From Methyloprofundus sp. (GTDB lineage Bacteria > Pseudomonadota > Gammaproteobacteria > Methylococcales > Methylomonadaceae): a stretch of DNA of 7,991 nucleotides. The translations under genes and the position numbers were made by a program. Under the pieces are notes generated by a model. The model did not search any database, was not told where the DNA came from, and saw nothing but the letters and a program-made list of their open reading frames with translations. Positions 1-7,161 of the stretch are shown one piece after another. Where the stretch lies: the NCBI GenBank assembly GCA_030636485.1, contig DAOVWV010000057.1, positions 1 to 7,991 of the forward strand, in the 5' to 3' direction. Within the stretch, counting starts at the first letter, position 1. Each line of letters opens with the position of its first letter.

Positions 1-1940
1 ATGTGGTCGTGGTTGATGAAGCGCACCATCTACAGTGGAGTGAGAATGAAGCGAGTGATGACTACTTATTTATTGAGCAGTTAGCACAACGTGTGGATGG
101 CTTGATTTTGCTAACGGCAACGCCTGAACAGCTAGGCAAGCAAACACATTTTGCTCAACTAAGATTACTCGATGCAGACAGGTTCCATAATTTTCAGGTT
201 TTTTTAGCCGAGCAACAGGCATTTGAACCGCTTGCCCACTTAGCAAAAAAAATAGTTAATAAGAATACACTGAATGAATCGAATACAGAACTGTTAAAAC
301 AATTAATAGATAAAAAACTATACGCCGATTTTTCACTAACGGTCGCTGATGATACTTTAAGGGATGAGGTGATCACTCAATTGATAGACCGGCACGGTAC
401 CGGGCGCATTTTGTTTAGGAATTCACGCCAAGTAGTGCAGGGATTCCCTGAGCGGGAGTTTTATGCCTACCCTTTACAAAATAGCGACACCAAGAACAAC
501 GATGCCGTTTATCTGCACTGGCTGGTAGCACAATTAAAAAAACTTCAGGATGTACAGGTGCTATTGATATGCAAGCACTCAACAACAGTACTTGCCTTAC
601 AAAAAACATTACGTGATAAATATGCGCTAAAGGTAGCTGCTTTTCACGAAGGTATGACTATCGTCGAGCGTGATAGAGCGGCCGCCTATTTTGCTGACCC
701 GGATGCCCAGGTGCAGCTACTGCTTTGCTCGGAAATTGGCAGCGAAGGCCGTAACTTTCAGTTTGTACATCACTTGATTTTATTGGATCTACCTGAAAAT
801 CCGGATTTATTGCAACAAAGGATTGGACGGCTAGACCGGATTGGCCAAAACCATATCATTAAGATCCATGTTCCCTATATTATAGGCAGTCAGCAACACA
901 GCCTTTGTCGCTGGTATGCTGAGGGACTACACTTGTTTCAGGCAAACAGCAATGCCGCGAGTGAAGTCTATCGCATACAGCAGCAACATGTTGAGCGAGT
1001 CTGTGCGAACAAGCAACAGGATGGCCTGGATGCACTGGTAAACGATACTGCAACACTTATACAGAAGATTGAGGCAGAGATGCACCAATCACGGGACATA
1101 CTCTTAGAGCTAAACTCCTGCCGCAAAGAGCAGGCCGCGCAGCTTATTGCTGATGTTCAAGCTATGCACGACACCCCCGCCTTATGGCACTATATGGAGG
1201 ATATTTTTGATTGCTTTGGCGTGGACTCAGAGCACCATTCTGACAACTGTGCTATTTTACAGATGGGCGAGACCCAGCGTGACACCTATTTCCCCCATGT
1301 CCCCGAAGAAGGCATGACAGTCACCTTTAGCAGAAATATTGCCTTGGCAAGAGAGGACATGCAGTATCTTAGCTGGGAGCACCCCATGGTTGTTGCCGCT
1401 ATGGACCTGGTATTGTCTGATAATATTGGCAATGCAGCTATCAGCATTGTTAAGCATGAGGAATTAGCTGCTGGGCAGTATCTATTGGAGTGCCTGTTTT
1501 TAATTGAGTGCAGTGCTCCACTGAACTTGCAATTAAGTCGTTTTTTACCAGCAACGCCAATTAGAATACTGATTGATCAAAAACGGCAGGATTTAACAGA
1601 ACGGGTTTTGCATGATGATCTGCTGGAACTTGATGATAAGATAGAAGCCGAACAAATCACTGCCTTTATGGCGGGGGAGAAAAACAATATTCATGCTATG
1701 ATTGCCACTGCTGAACGGCAGGCAGAAAATCAAATGCAGGACATTATGAATACTGCTGGTACCGACATGCTGCAAACGTTAGCAAGGGAAATAAAGCGTC
1801 TAGATGCATTAAGCAAGCTGAACCCCGGAATAAAAACAGAAGAAATAGAGGCATTTAAAGAAAGAGCAATTGCTTCTCATGGGTATATTAACGATGCTAA
1901 ATTGCGCTTAGATGCAGTTCGCTTTATTATAAGCAGTTAA
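1..1940 (+). CDS. rapA: RNA polymerase-associated protein RapA, 5'-truncated by the window edge
   Basis: RapA (HepA) is a Swi2/Snf2-family ATPase that binds RNA polymerase and promotes its recycling after transcription. The visible 645 residues begin at the Walker B/DEAH box (VDEAHH, residues 4-9 of the fragment). They continue with motif III LLTATP (36-41), the FHEGM segment, motif V SEIGSEGRNFQ (243-253) and motif VI QQRIGRLDRIGQ (271-282) with its arginines. The C-terminal RapA-specific region follows, including ALAREDMQYLSWEHP and LNLQLSRFLPATPIR, which match Escherichia coli RapA closely from memory. The Walker A loop and N-terminal Tudor-like domains lie upstream of the window, so the GTG at base 3 is an internal valine codon and not a start. 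The segment between GFPERE (147-152) and LHWL (about 171-174) is roughly 38 residues shorter than in E. coli. The frame is intact to TAA at 1938-1940. Confidence 0.96.
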   Translation, partial: VVVVDEAHHLQWSENEASDDYLFIEQLAQRVDGLILLTATPEQLGKQTHFAQLRLLDADRFHNFQVFLAEQQAFEPLAHLAKKIVNKNTLNESNTELLKQLIDKKLYADFSLTVADDTLRDEVITQLIDRHGTGRILFRNSRQVVQGFPEREFYAYPLQNSDTKNNDAVYLHWLVAQLKKLQDVQVLLICKHSTTVLALQKTLRDKYALKVAAFHEGMTIVERDRAAAYFADPDAQVQLLLCSEIGSEGRNFQFVHHLILLDLPENPDLLQQRIGRLDRIGQNHIIKIHVPYIIGSQQHSLCRWYAEGLHLFQANSNAASEVYRIQQQHVERVCANKQQDGLDALVNDTATLIQKIEAEMHQSRDILLELNSCRKEQAAQLIADVQAMHDTPALWHYMEDIFDCFGVDSEHHSDNCAILQMGETQRDTYFPHVPEEGMTVTFSRNIALAREDMQYLSWEHPMVVAAMDLVLSDNIGNAAISIVKHEELAAGQYLLECLFLIECSAPLNLQLSRFLPATPIRILIDQKRQDLTERVLHDDLLELDDKIEAEQITAFMAGEKNNIHAMIATAERQAENQMQDIMNTAGTDMLQTLAREIKRLDALSKLNPGIKTEEIEAFKERAIASHGYINDAKLRLDAVRFIISS

Positions 1941-2039
1941 ATATACTTATTTTTTCACTGCATATGCGCTCTTGCAAACGAATGATTTTGTGGATACACA
2001 AATAAATTAAAATAATAATTAAGGTAATAGAGGAAAAAC

Positions 2040-2768
2040 ATGGGCTTATTTGACTTAATTGGTAGTAAAGCTAAGGTAAAAACTGCAAATAAAAAAGTAC
2101 TGACTGCACGAGAAACTGAAGATACAACGGAAGCTGTAAAATTATTCTCAGAAGCAATAGATGTTTATAGTCTGATTCCATCTGACAGTTCTGCCTTTAA
2201 GGATGCACTTTATAACTGGGGGATGGCACTATTATATAGCGCTCGATTAAAACAAGGCGATGAAGCTAAAGAACTTTATGAAGAGGCGGGTAAAAAATTC
2301 TCCTACTGCTTAGTGGCAAAAGAGGACTACCTTGCTGCCGCCCTGGACTGGGGGGTTACTTTAATTGAACTAGCGGCTCTACAAGATGAGACGAAAAAAG
2401 CAGCCAGCTATGCATTAGCCAAAGAAAAACTAACCCTTGCCAATAGCATTCATAAGGGCGTTGCTTCTTATAATTTTGCATGCCTACATGCCATATCAGG
2501 TGACTTTGATGCATGTAAAGAAGCACTAGAGCTGGCGCGTGACTACAAGAACCTGCCTGATGAAGAAGATATTATAAATGATGCAGATATGCAGGTTGCA
2601 AAAACACAGCCCTGGTTTAATGACTTTATTGCATCAATTAATGCGCCAGAGGAAGAGGAAGAGTCTAAGCAGGATCAAAATGACGAGGAAAATCCTGATG
2701 GAGCTGAATATAGTAAAACTAAAATGCGTACCGATGGATATAAAGTTGAATATGATAAAAAGGACTAA
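2040..2768 (+). CDS. Cytoplasmic TPR-like helical repeat protein of unknown function with acidic C-terminal tail
   Basis: I do not recognise a named family for this 242-residue protein. It has no signal peptide or membrane segment. The body is helical with TPR-type Trp/Gly/Ala spacing: EAVKLFSEAIDVY (31-43), DALYNWGMALLYSARL (55-70), AALDWGVTLIELA (100-112) and a clear last repeat SYNFACLHAISGDFDACKEALELA (143-166). The segment after that repeat, with DADMQVAKTQPWFNDFI (181-197), resembles the capping stretch that often ends TPR arrays. Residues 204-242 form a charged, Glu/Asp-rich and probably disordered tail. The start is set by ATG 2040 with AGAGGA about 5-10 bases upstream. It lies 99 bases after rapA on the same strand, in an AT-rich gap with no obvious terminator, so co-transcription is possible. 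TPR folds bind proteins, so a scaffold or adaptor role is plausible, but the partner is unknown. Confidence 0.85.
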   Translation: MGLFDLIGSKAKVKTANKKVLTARETEDTTEAVKLFSEAIDVYSLIPSDSSAFKDALYNWGMALLYSARLKQGDEAKELYEEAGKKFSYCLVAKEDYLAAALDWGVTLIELAALQDETKKAASYALAKEKLTLANSIHKGVASYNFACLHAISGDFDACKEALELARDYKNLPDEEDIINDADMQVAKTQPWFNDFIASINAPEEEEESKQDQNDEENPDGAEYSKTKMRTDGYKVEYDKKD

Positions 2769-2835
2769 AGGACTGCCAAGAGCCAATAAATCAGCCATTA
2801 ACACACTATGCGAGTGATGCCTCGTTGTGCAATTA

Positions 2836-2866
2836 TTTGCTGAAAAAAATAAATTATTTCAGCAAA
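2836..2866 (+). other. 10-bp perfect hairpin downstream of the TPR gene
   Basis: TTTGCTGAAA (2836-2845) pairs perfectly with TTTCAGCAAA (2857-2866) around an 11-base A/T loop. No T-run follows on either strand, so it is not a textbook intrinsic terminator. It could still slow polymerase or protect the 3' end of the TPR mRNA, or it could be a DNA-level site upstream of sodB. The rest of the 2769-3006 gap shows only the candidate sodB promoter and the sodB ribosome binding site. Confidence 0.45.
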
Positions 2867-2888
2867 ATGTAATACTTTAGTAAAATAC

Positions 2889-2918
2889 TTGGTTATTATG
2901 GGTGTAATCACTTATACT
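2889..2918 (+). promoter_or_regulatory. Candidate sigma70-type promoter for sodB
   Basis: TTGGTT (2889-2894) and TATACT (2913-2918) are separated by 18 bases. The -10 matches the consensus at five of six positions but the -35 only moderately. It would give a 5' leader of roughly 80 bases before the sodB ATG. I see no convincing Fur box or FeSOD-type small-RNA target in the leader. Other weak pairs exist in this AT-rich stretch, so confidence is low. Confidence 0.3.
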
Positions 2919-3006
2919 CACCTGTATATCACCAATGAACATACTAATTAAGTTACTTGAGCGGCTTTGTTAATATTTTAATTACACTATATCCTGGAGA
3001 AAGAAA

Positions 3007-3588
3007 ATGACCTACGAATTACCTGCCTTACCTTATGCGCAAGATGCTTTGGCACCACACATTTCTGAAGAAACATTGCAGTTTCATTACGGCAAACATC
3101 ACCAGACCTATGTTACCAACTTAAATAACCTGGTGCCTGGCACTGAGTTTGAAGGTGCAACATTAGAAACATTAATGTCACGCGCTACGGGCGGTATCTT
3201 TAATAATGCAGCACAGGTCTGGAACCATACATTCTATTGGAACAGTCTATCACCCAATGGTGGCGGAGAGCCTACAGGCGCTTTAGCGGATGCAATTAAC
3301 GCGACCTTTGGATCATTTGCTGATTTCAAAGCAGCTTTTACAAAATGTGCCGTAACGACTTTTGGTTCTGGCTGGGCCTGGTTAGTTAAAAATGCCGATG
3401 GCAGCCTGGAATTGGTCAGCACCAGCAATGCTGCATGTCCTTTAACAGAGGGGCAAACTCCCTTGCTAACATGCGATGTATGGGAGCATGCATATTACAT
3501 TGATTACCGTAATGCGCGCCCTAAATATCTAGAAGCATACTGGGCATTGGTTAACTGGGACTTTGCTACGCAAAATTTTTCTGGCTAA
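3007..3588 (+). CDS. sodB: Superoxide dismutase [Fe]
   Basis: This enzyme dismutates superoxide to oxygen and hydrogen peroxide in the cytoplasm. The 193-residue length equals E. coli SodB. The metal ligands are H27, H74, D157 and H161, the last two inside the family signature DVWEHAYY (157-164). Metal type can be read from the second sphere. Gln70 in [13 protein letters not shown] supplies the active-site glutamine, and Ala142 sits where Mn enzymes carry their glutamine (NAACP here, NAGTP in E. coli). Both point to the Fe type. The start has a GGAGA (2996-3000) six bases before the ATG. The gene seems monocistronic: a hairpin with a T-rich tail follows, then a second, bidirectional terminator, and the next genes converge on it. 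An unusual detail is Cys144 and Cys156 close to the active site. Confidence 0.98.
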   Translation: MTYELPALPYAQDALAPHISEETLQFHYGKHHQTYVTNLNNLVPGTEFEGATLETLMSRATGGIFNNAAQVWNHTFYWNSLSPNGGGEPTGALADAINATFGSFADFKAAFTKCAVTTFGSGWAWLVKNADGSLELVSTSNAACPLTEGQTPLLTCDVWEHAYYIDYRNARPKYLEAYWALVNWDFATQNFSG

Positions 3589-3600
3589 GCCCATTTAATT

Positions 3601-3636
3601 GTAGGACGGACAGCACTGACCGTCCTACTTTACTTT
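3601..3636 (+). terminator. Intrinsic terminator of sodB
   Basis: A 9-bp perfect stem GTAGGACGG (3601-3609) / CCGTCCTAC (3620-3628) with a 10-base loop starts 12 bases after the sodB stop. It is followed by TTTACTTT. The GC-rich stem and T-rich tail fit a rho-independent terminator, though the T tract is interrupted. Confidence 0.75.
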
Positions 3637-3683
3637 CGAGTGAGCGGTAGCCAAACCATGGCTGTAAGCATAGCTCTTAAGCT

Positions 3684-3718
3684 AAAAAGCCTGAGTTTTC
3701 AAAAACTCAGGCTTTTTT
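3684..3718. terminator. Bidirectional intrinsic terminator between convergent sodB and sspB
   Basis: GCCTGAGTTT (3689-3698) pairs with AAACTCAGGC (3703-3712) around a four-base loop. The stem is flanked by AAAAA on the left (3684-3688) and TTTTTT on the right (3713-3718), so each strand has a GC-rich stem followed by a U tract. It would stop readthrough from sodB on the plus strand and end the sspA-sspB transcript on the minus strand. Confidence 0.9.
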
Positions 3719-3727
3719 ATCATATTT

Positions 3728-3754
3728 AGGTGATTGTCGGAAAAGAAATCACCT
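3728..3754 (-). other. Small hairpin abutting the sspB stop codon
   Basis: AGGTGATT (3728-3735) pairs with AATCACCT (3747-3754), so the 8-bp stem reaches the last base of the sspB stop codon. It lies between sspB and the bidirectional terminator and has no U tract of its own. It may be a 3'-end stabilising structure or coincidence. Confidence 0.35.
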
Positions 3755-4125
3755 TATTTAACCACACGCAGATGTGGTCGTGAAGGCGGCTGGTCTTCTG
3801 GCGGAGAAGACTCCTCCTCTTCCGGATCAAAAACCATGCCTTTGCCATTTTCCTTTGCATATACTGCCAAAACAGCAACAACAGGCACCTGAATATTCAT
3901 AGGCTGCCCATTAAAATAGGCACTGAATTCAATCAGTGCATTTCCTAATGATAGGCCTTGTATCGCCTCTGGGCGAACATTCAACACGATTCTATCGTCT
4001 TCAACATACCCCTCAGGTACTACAGCCTGTGGGTGCGTAGCATCAACAAGTAAATGCGGGGTCAATTGATTATCAATAACCCATTCATAGATAGAGCGAA
4101 TTAAATAAGGCTTTAGTGGTGTCAT
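3754..4125 (-). CDS. sspB: ClpXP protease specificity-enhancing factor SspB
   Basis: SspB is an adaptor that binds ssrA-tagged, ribosome-rescued proteins and hands them to ClpXP for degradation. The globular substrate-binding domain is clear: YLIRSIYEWVIDNQLTPHLLVDA (about 7-29), RIVLNVRPEAI (about 45-55) and VPVVAVLAVYAKENGKGMVF (about 80-99), all close to E. coli SspB. The last residues RPHLRVVK form the conserved ClpX-docking motif. At 123 residues it is much shorter than the 165 of E. coli; the loss is in the flexible acidic linker, here only about 18 residues (PEEEESSPPEDQPP region). The ATG overlaps the sspA stop in an ATGA, with AGGA five bases upstream inside sspA, so translational coupling is likely. 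It ends at the bidirectional terminator. Confidence 0.97.
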   Translation of the reverse strand: MTPLKPYLIRSIYEWVIDNQLTPHLLVDATHPQAVVPEGYVEDDRIVLNVRPEAIQGLSLGNALIEFSAYFNGQPMNIQVPVVAVLAVYAKENGKGMVFDPEEEESSPPEDQPPSRPHLRVVK

Positions 4126-4763
4126 TTTTTTCCTGGTGGCTTAACCATTTCCTGCTCTTCCTCGCTTAAGCTCGCCATAAAGCCCTCGCGACTAAATATA
4201 CGCTGAGCATATGCATTAATGACGCTCGCACTTTCCGGCAAGTCAATACCTATACTGTACAGACGCCATAATAAAGGAGCTAAAGTGCAGTCAATTAACG
4301 AAAAATCCTCACTCATAAAAAACTCATTTGCTGCAAATAATGGCGTTGCGGCAATCAAGCTTTCCTTAAGCATTTTTTTAGCACGTGCAGACTTTTTCTC
4401 TCCTGAGTTCAAGACTTCATCCAACAGGCGATACCAGTCTTGGTCAATACGTTTAATCACCATACGCGCATAGGCACGTGAAACAGGATCCATCTGGTGC
4501 AAAGGGGGATGAGGAAAGCGCTCATCCAGATACTCCATGATAATGCGGGAATCATATAAAACCAGATCGCGCTCGACTAATGTCGGTGATGTACCATTGG
4601 GGTTTAATTCCAGCAGACTTTCAGGTGGATCATTGGGATCAAAATATTCAATTTCTGCCGTCACACCTTTTTCGTGTAAAGCAAGTCTTGCACAATGGCT
4701 TAATGCGCAAGTAGGTGAGGAAAATAAGGTCATGACTGAACGGCGAGTGTTAACAGGTAGCAC
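4122..4763 (-). CDS. sspA: Stringent starvation protein A, GTG start
   Basis: SspA has a glutathione-transferase fold without the enzyme activity. It binds RNA polymerase holoenzyme, and in E. coli it supports stationary-phase and acid tolerance and phage P1 late transcription. Visible marks are the thioredoxin-like N-domain RRSVMTLFSS, the segment LNPNGTSPTLVERDLVLYDS, the signature IIMEYLDERFPHPPL with the functional PHP surface patch at 84-86, and the C-domain FSLIDCTLAPLLWRL. The longest ORF would start at ATG 4808, but I choose GTG 4763. It has GGGAG nine bases upstream and gives 213 residues (E. coli 212). It also puts RSVMT and PHP at the same residue numbers as in E. coli, while the ATG lies inside a -10 box and has no ribosome binding site. 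The gene forms an operon with sspB through a 4-base overlap. Confidence 0.96.
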   Translation of the reverse strand: MLPVNTRRSVMTLFSSPTCALSHCARLALHEKGVTAEIEYFDPNDPPESLLELNPNGTSPTLVERDLVLYDSRIIMEYLDERFPHPPLHQMDPVSRAYARMVIKRIDQDWYRLLDEVLNSGEKKSARAKKMLKESLIAATPLFAANEFFMSEDFSLIDCTLAPLLWRLYSIGIDLPESASVINAYAQRIFSREGFMASLSEEEQEMVKPPGKK

Positions 4764-4772
4764 GAATTGCAA

Positions 4773-4777
4773 CTCCC
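4773..4777 (-). promoter_or_regulatory. Ribosome binding site that decides the sspA start
   Basis: On the minus strand GGGAG lies nine bases before the GTG at 4763-4761. No comparable motif precedes the upstream in-frame ATG at 4808. This supports the shorter SspA. Confidence 0.7.
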
Positions 4778-4806
4778 AAATATTTAAGGCTTGGACAAAT
4801 ATATTC

Positions 4807-4815
4807 ATTATATCA
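4807..4815 (-). promoter_or_regulatory. Extended -10 promoter of sspA-sspB
   Basis: The minus strand reads TGATATAAT here, a perfect extended -10 (TGn plus TATAAT). A CTGACA at 4839-4834 resembles a -35 but is 21 bases away, too far to be standard; extended -10 promoters can work without one. Transcription would start near 4800, giving a leader of about 35 bases to the GTG start. The last two bases of TATAAT are the first two of the upstream ATG, so that codon would not be in the mRNA. Confidence 0.6.
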
Positions 4816-4836
4816 CAGCTTAATTTAATAAGCTGT
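4815..4836. promoter_or_regulatory. Candidate operator: inverted repeat over the sspA -35 region
   Basis: ACAGCTTA (4815-4822) and TAAGCTGT (4829-4836) form a perfect 8-bp inverted repeat with a 6-base A/T spacer. It abuts the extended -10 and covers the position of the -35 element. Such placement suits a dimeric repressor, but I do not recognise the binding consensus. It could also form a hairpin in readthrough RNA from the upstream gene. Confidence 0.4.
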
Positions 4837-4921
4837 CAGGATATTTACCTTAATGCCTGATATTTTTAGCCCCTGAATTCATACACATTCTTAAATTATT
4901 TAATCCACCATCCCAGCTATC

Positions 4922-4954
4922 TACTTCGCGCGGCCACCGTAACCGCGCGAAGTA
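4922..4954 (-). terminator. GC-rich 12-bp hairpin just after the surface-protein gene
   Basis: TACTTCGCGCGG (4922-4933) pairs perfectly with CCGCGCGAAGTA (4943-4954) around a 9-base loop. It begins two bases after the stop codon of the minus-strand gene. No U tract follows, so termination is plausible but not proven; it may instead protect the mRNA 3' end or be a dispersed palindromic repeat. Its GC content stands out from the AT-rich surroundings. Confidence 0.45.
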
Positions 4955-4956
4955 TA

Positions 4957-7161
4957 TTATTTAATCTCCTGAACACTAATGACTTCTAGCCATGCCTTGT
5001 CTTTATTGGCATGATATTGCAAAATAACCGAATAGCCTTTGCCAGTATTACTATCGGTCACGCGAGGAATCATCACTGTCTTATCCTCAGGGTTGTAGGT
5101 GGCACGGTATGCATCCACCACTTCTTCGACACTAAGCGCCTCAAGGTCTGACAAAATAAAATTAAGTGTATTATCATTTGACTTTTGCGCCCGCTTATCC
5201 AGCTCCAAAGTCGCACGATACGTGTCTTTTCCGACGCGTACCCTAGGAATTTCCAGCGTACCTGCCTCTAGATCTACGCTAGCAGACCTTGCCGCCGCCT
5301 CTTCTATCAATAAAGGATTAAGGCCTGTACCAGTGATTCTTATGGCATACTGATCATCACTGTTTGGAAAAACACTGATATATTGCCTAGTCGTCGTATA
5401 GGGCCTTACGAATTCAACTCCCAAACTGTCTATATCCCTTCCACCTGCAGAGACACTCAGTGTTTCTAAGACAGCGGAACCCGCACCACAAGGGGAAACG
5501 CCTTCCGCCTCCTGCTCACCCGGCTCCACATTATCCTGGCCTCTTAAAGGTGAAGAGATGGCAATTAAGTAATTCCTTGCTCCATCACCAACCCCAATAT
5601 CAACGGAGTTTAAGGTATCAAAACAGGGGTCAACAATACCAATCAATGCACCCTCAAAAAAATCAGCTCTATAAGCTAGGTACATATGATTTGATTCTCC
5701 TACCTCAGTCCTTGTAATAATCGTGTTGCCGAGCAAATCTGTATCCCCTCCTGTTTCAGTAACCCAGCGACGAAATGTAAATTTCTTTTCTTCCATAGAA
5801 TTACCTATGGTTCCATCATCTTTTATATAGTTATATTCAGCTAGTAAGTCACTATCAAAGACATAAAGCACCCAGCTTTTTTTACCGAAGCAGCTCGCGC
5901 CTTTAGGACAAACTTCCAGAGTAATAATCTCATTACCTGCACTCGATAGAGCATACCAGTCTTTGTCACCCGAGTCGTGTAAATGACCTTTGATATTTCT
6001 CCCCGAGTTGAGCGGCGTTGCATCGACCGAACGGTTATTGAATTCTATATCGACATTATCGTAAGGCTCATCAGCAGGCAGCCCAAAAACAGTATCCCCA
6101 TTACCATCAACTGGATTACCGATAATTTGCACTGTTAATTTCGCAGTAGTACTAGCCCCTGAATTTGCATGATATTGATACTCAAACTCATCAAGAACCA
6201 CTTCCCCTGCCTTTAACTCAATAACATTAGTTGATGTTTCATAGAGCTCATACGTATAACTACCATCTGGATTTAATAAGAGTAAGCCATAATCCGTCGT
6301 TGATGAACTGGTAAGCAATACATAATCACCATTGCTATCATTATTCGTAACATTACCAGTCACCGAAGAAATTTTATTAGGGATGGCGGTGATATTATCA
6401 TCCCGTGCAATAGGTGTGTTTGAGCCAGTCGTTGAGTTAGGGTCAGCATTAACATCAATAATTAACGTTGCCGTATCAAATTGCCCTTTATCATTTGAGT
6501 AAGTATAGGTAAAGCGGTCAATACCCACCCCTCCTTCAGGCAGACTGGCGTTAGTGATATTTGAGAAAAGCTCATAGCTATATTCTCCCGCCGAGTCAAA
6601 CGAAGTAATAACACCATATTGCCCCACCCATGAACCACCTAATGTAAAGATTGTACCGTAACGGTCATTAGAGCCAACATTACCTCCTGCCGTTACATAG
6701 ACACCCGCTACTGTTGAAATATAATCATCTACTGCGATAGGCACTTCAAGCTTAACATTCGGATTAGCGTTAACATCAATAACGATATCTGCCGTATCCG
6801 AACGCTCCCTCCCATTAATATAAGTATAGGTAAAGCGTTCAACACCGACACCTCCAGCGGGTAGATCTGCATTCGTTGTACTGTTGAAAAGCTCGTAGGT
6901 AAATTCACCGTCTGAGCTGAACTTAGTGATTGTGCCGTATCTCCCTACCCATGAGCCATTGAGTGAGTAGCTGATACCGTACAGGTCATTAGAACTCGTA
7001 TTACCTTCTGCTATGGTAAAAGTACCAATGACCACAGAAATATGATCATCCAAAGCAACAGGTTTACTCGAGGCAGAATTACCGTTAATACCTAAAGCAG
7101 TCGCATCGAATGAACTGACAAGAATAAGTGCTGTTAATAAAGGTCTGTGTTTTTTATACAT
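4957..7161 (-). CDS. Exported VCBS/cadherin-like repeat protein with a PPC-like domain
   Basis: This 734-residue protein is exported: KKHR then LLTALILVSSF and a likely cleavage after ATA (residue 22). Three tandem beta-sandwich repeats start at residues 34, 141 and 250, each opening with PxAxDD and containing an SND or NND turn, typical of VCBS/cadherin-like repeats that bind calcium or carry adhesion. Residues about 370-405 (ATPLNSGRN, then GDKDWYAL) resemble the bacterial pre-peptidase C-terminal (PPC) domain. The next part has four cysteines (CPKGASC, DPCFD, SPCGAG) suited to disulfides. Two similar C-terminal motifs, LEIPRVRVGKDTYRATLEL (about 634-653) and VMIPRVTDSNTGKGYSVIL (about 696-714), end the protein. 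I see no protease or other catalytic motif, LPXTG, GlyGly-CTERM or type I secretion signal. The ATG lacks a purine-rich ribosome binding site. Role is inferred as surface adhesion or matrix; the exact function is unknown. Confidence 0.88.
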   Translation of the reverse strand: MYKKHRPLLTALILVSSFDATALGINGNSASSKPVALDDHISVVIGTFTIAEGNTSSNDLYGISYSLNGSWVGRYGTITKFSSDGEFTYELFNSTTNADLPAGGVGVERFTYTYINGRERSDTADIVIDVNANPNVKLEVPIAVDDYISTVAGVYVTAGGNVGSNDRYGTIFTLGGSWVGQYGVITSFDSAGEYSYELFSNITNASLPEGGVGIDRFTYTYSNDKGQFDTATLIIDVNADPNSTTGSNTPIARDDNITAIPNKISSVTGNVTNNDSNGDYVLLTSSSTTDYGLLLLNPDGSYTYELYETSTNVIELKAGEVVLDEFEYQYHANSGASTTAKLTVQIIGNPVDGNGDTVFGLPADEPYDNVDIEFNNRSVDATPLNSGRNIKGHLHDSGDKDWYALSSAGNEIITLEVCPKGASCFGKKSWVLYVFDSDLLAEYNYIKDDGTIGNSMEEKKFTFRRWVTETGGDTDLLGNTIITRTEVGESNHMYLAYRADFFEGALIGIVDPCFDTLNSVDIGVGDGARNYLIAISSPLRGQDNVEPGEQEAEGVSPCGAGSAVLETLSVSAGGRDIDSLGVEFVRPYTTTRQYISVFPNSDDQYAIRITGTGLNPLLIEEAAARSASVDLEAGTLEIPRVRVGKDTYRATLELDKRAQKSNDNTLNFILSDLEALSVEEVVDAYRATYNPEDKTVMIPRVTDSNTGKGYSVILQYHANKDKAWLEVISVQEIK
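6115..7062 (-). repeat. Three tandem VCBS/cadherin-like coding repeats
   Basis: The units cover residues 34-140, 141-249 and 250-349, with periods of 107 and 109 residues. Units 1 and 2 share GSWVGxYGxIT, GxxxYELF, LPxGGVGxxRFTYTY and DTAxxxIDVNAxPN; by my hand count about 43 of 67 positions in their second halves are identical. Unit 3 is more diverged and shorter but keeps PIARDD, NNDSNG, LNPDGSYTYELY and the EFEYQYHA strand. The pattern suggests a recent duplication of units 1 and 2 and an older unit 3. Confidence 0.85.

Noticed and set aside
1987..2002. Small hairpin TTTGTG/CACAAA in the rapA-TPR gap as a rapA terminator
   Set aside because: The stem is only six mostly A/T pairs and no T-run follows, so I see no good evidence for termination.
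2578..2817. 79-codon ORF overlapping the end of the TPR gene in another frame
   Set aside because: It is basic, low-complexity shadow sequence of the acidic tail region and has no convincing ribosome binding site.
3007..3588. Possibility that the dismutase is Mn or cambialistic
   Set aside because: Gln70 and Ala142 match the Fe-type second-sphere pattern; Mn enzymes place the glutamine at the position of Ala142.
4537..4860. Plus-strand 107-codon ORF opposite sspA
   Set aside because: It is antisense to a well-conserved gene, has no ribosome binding site I can see, and its translation looks like shadow sequence.
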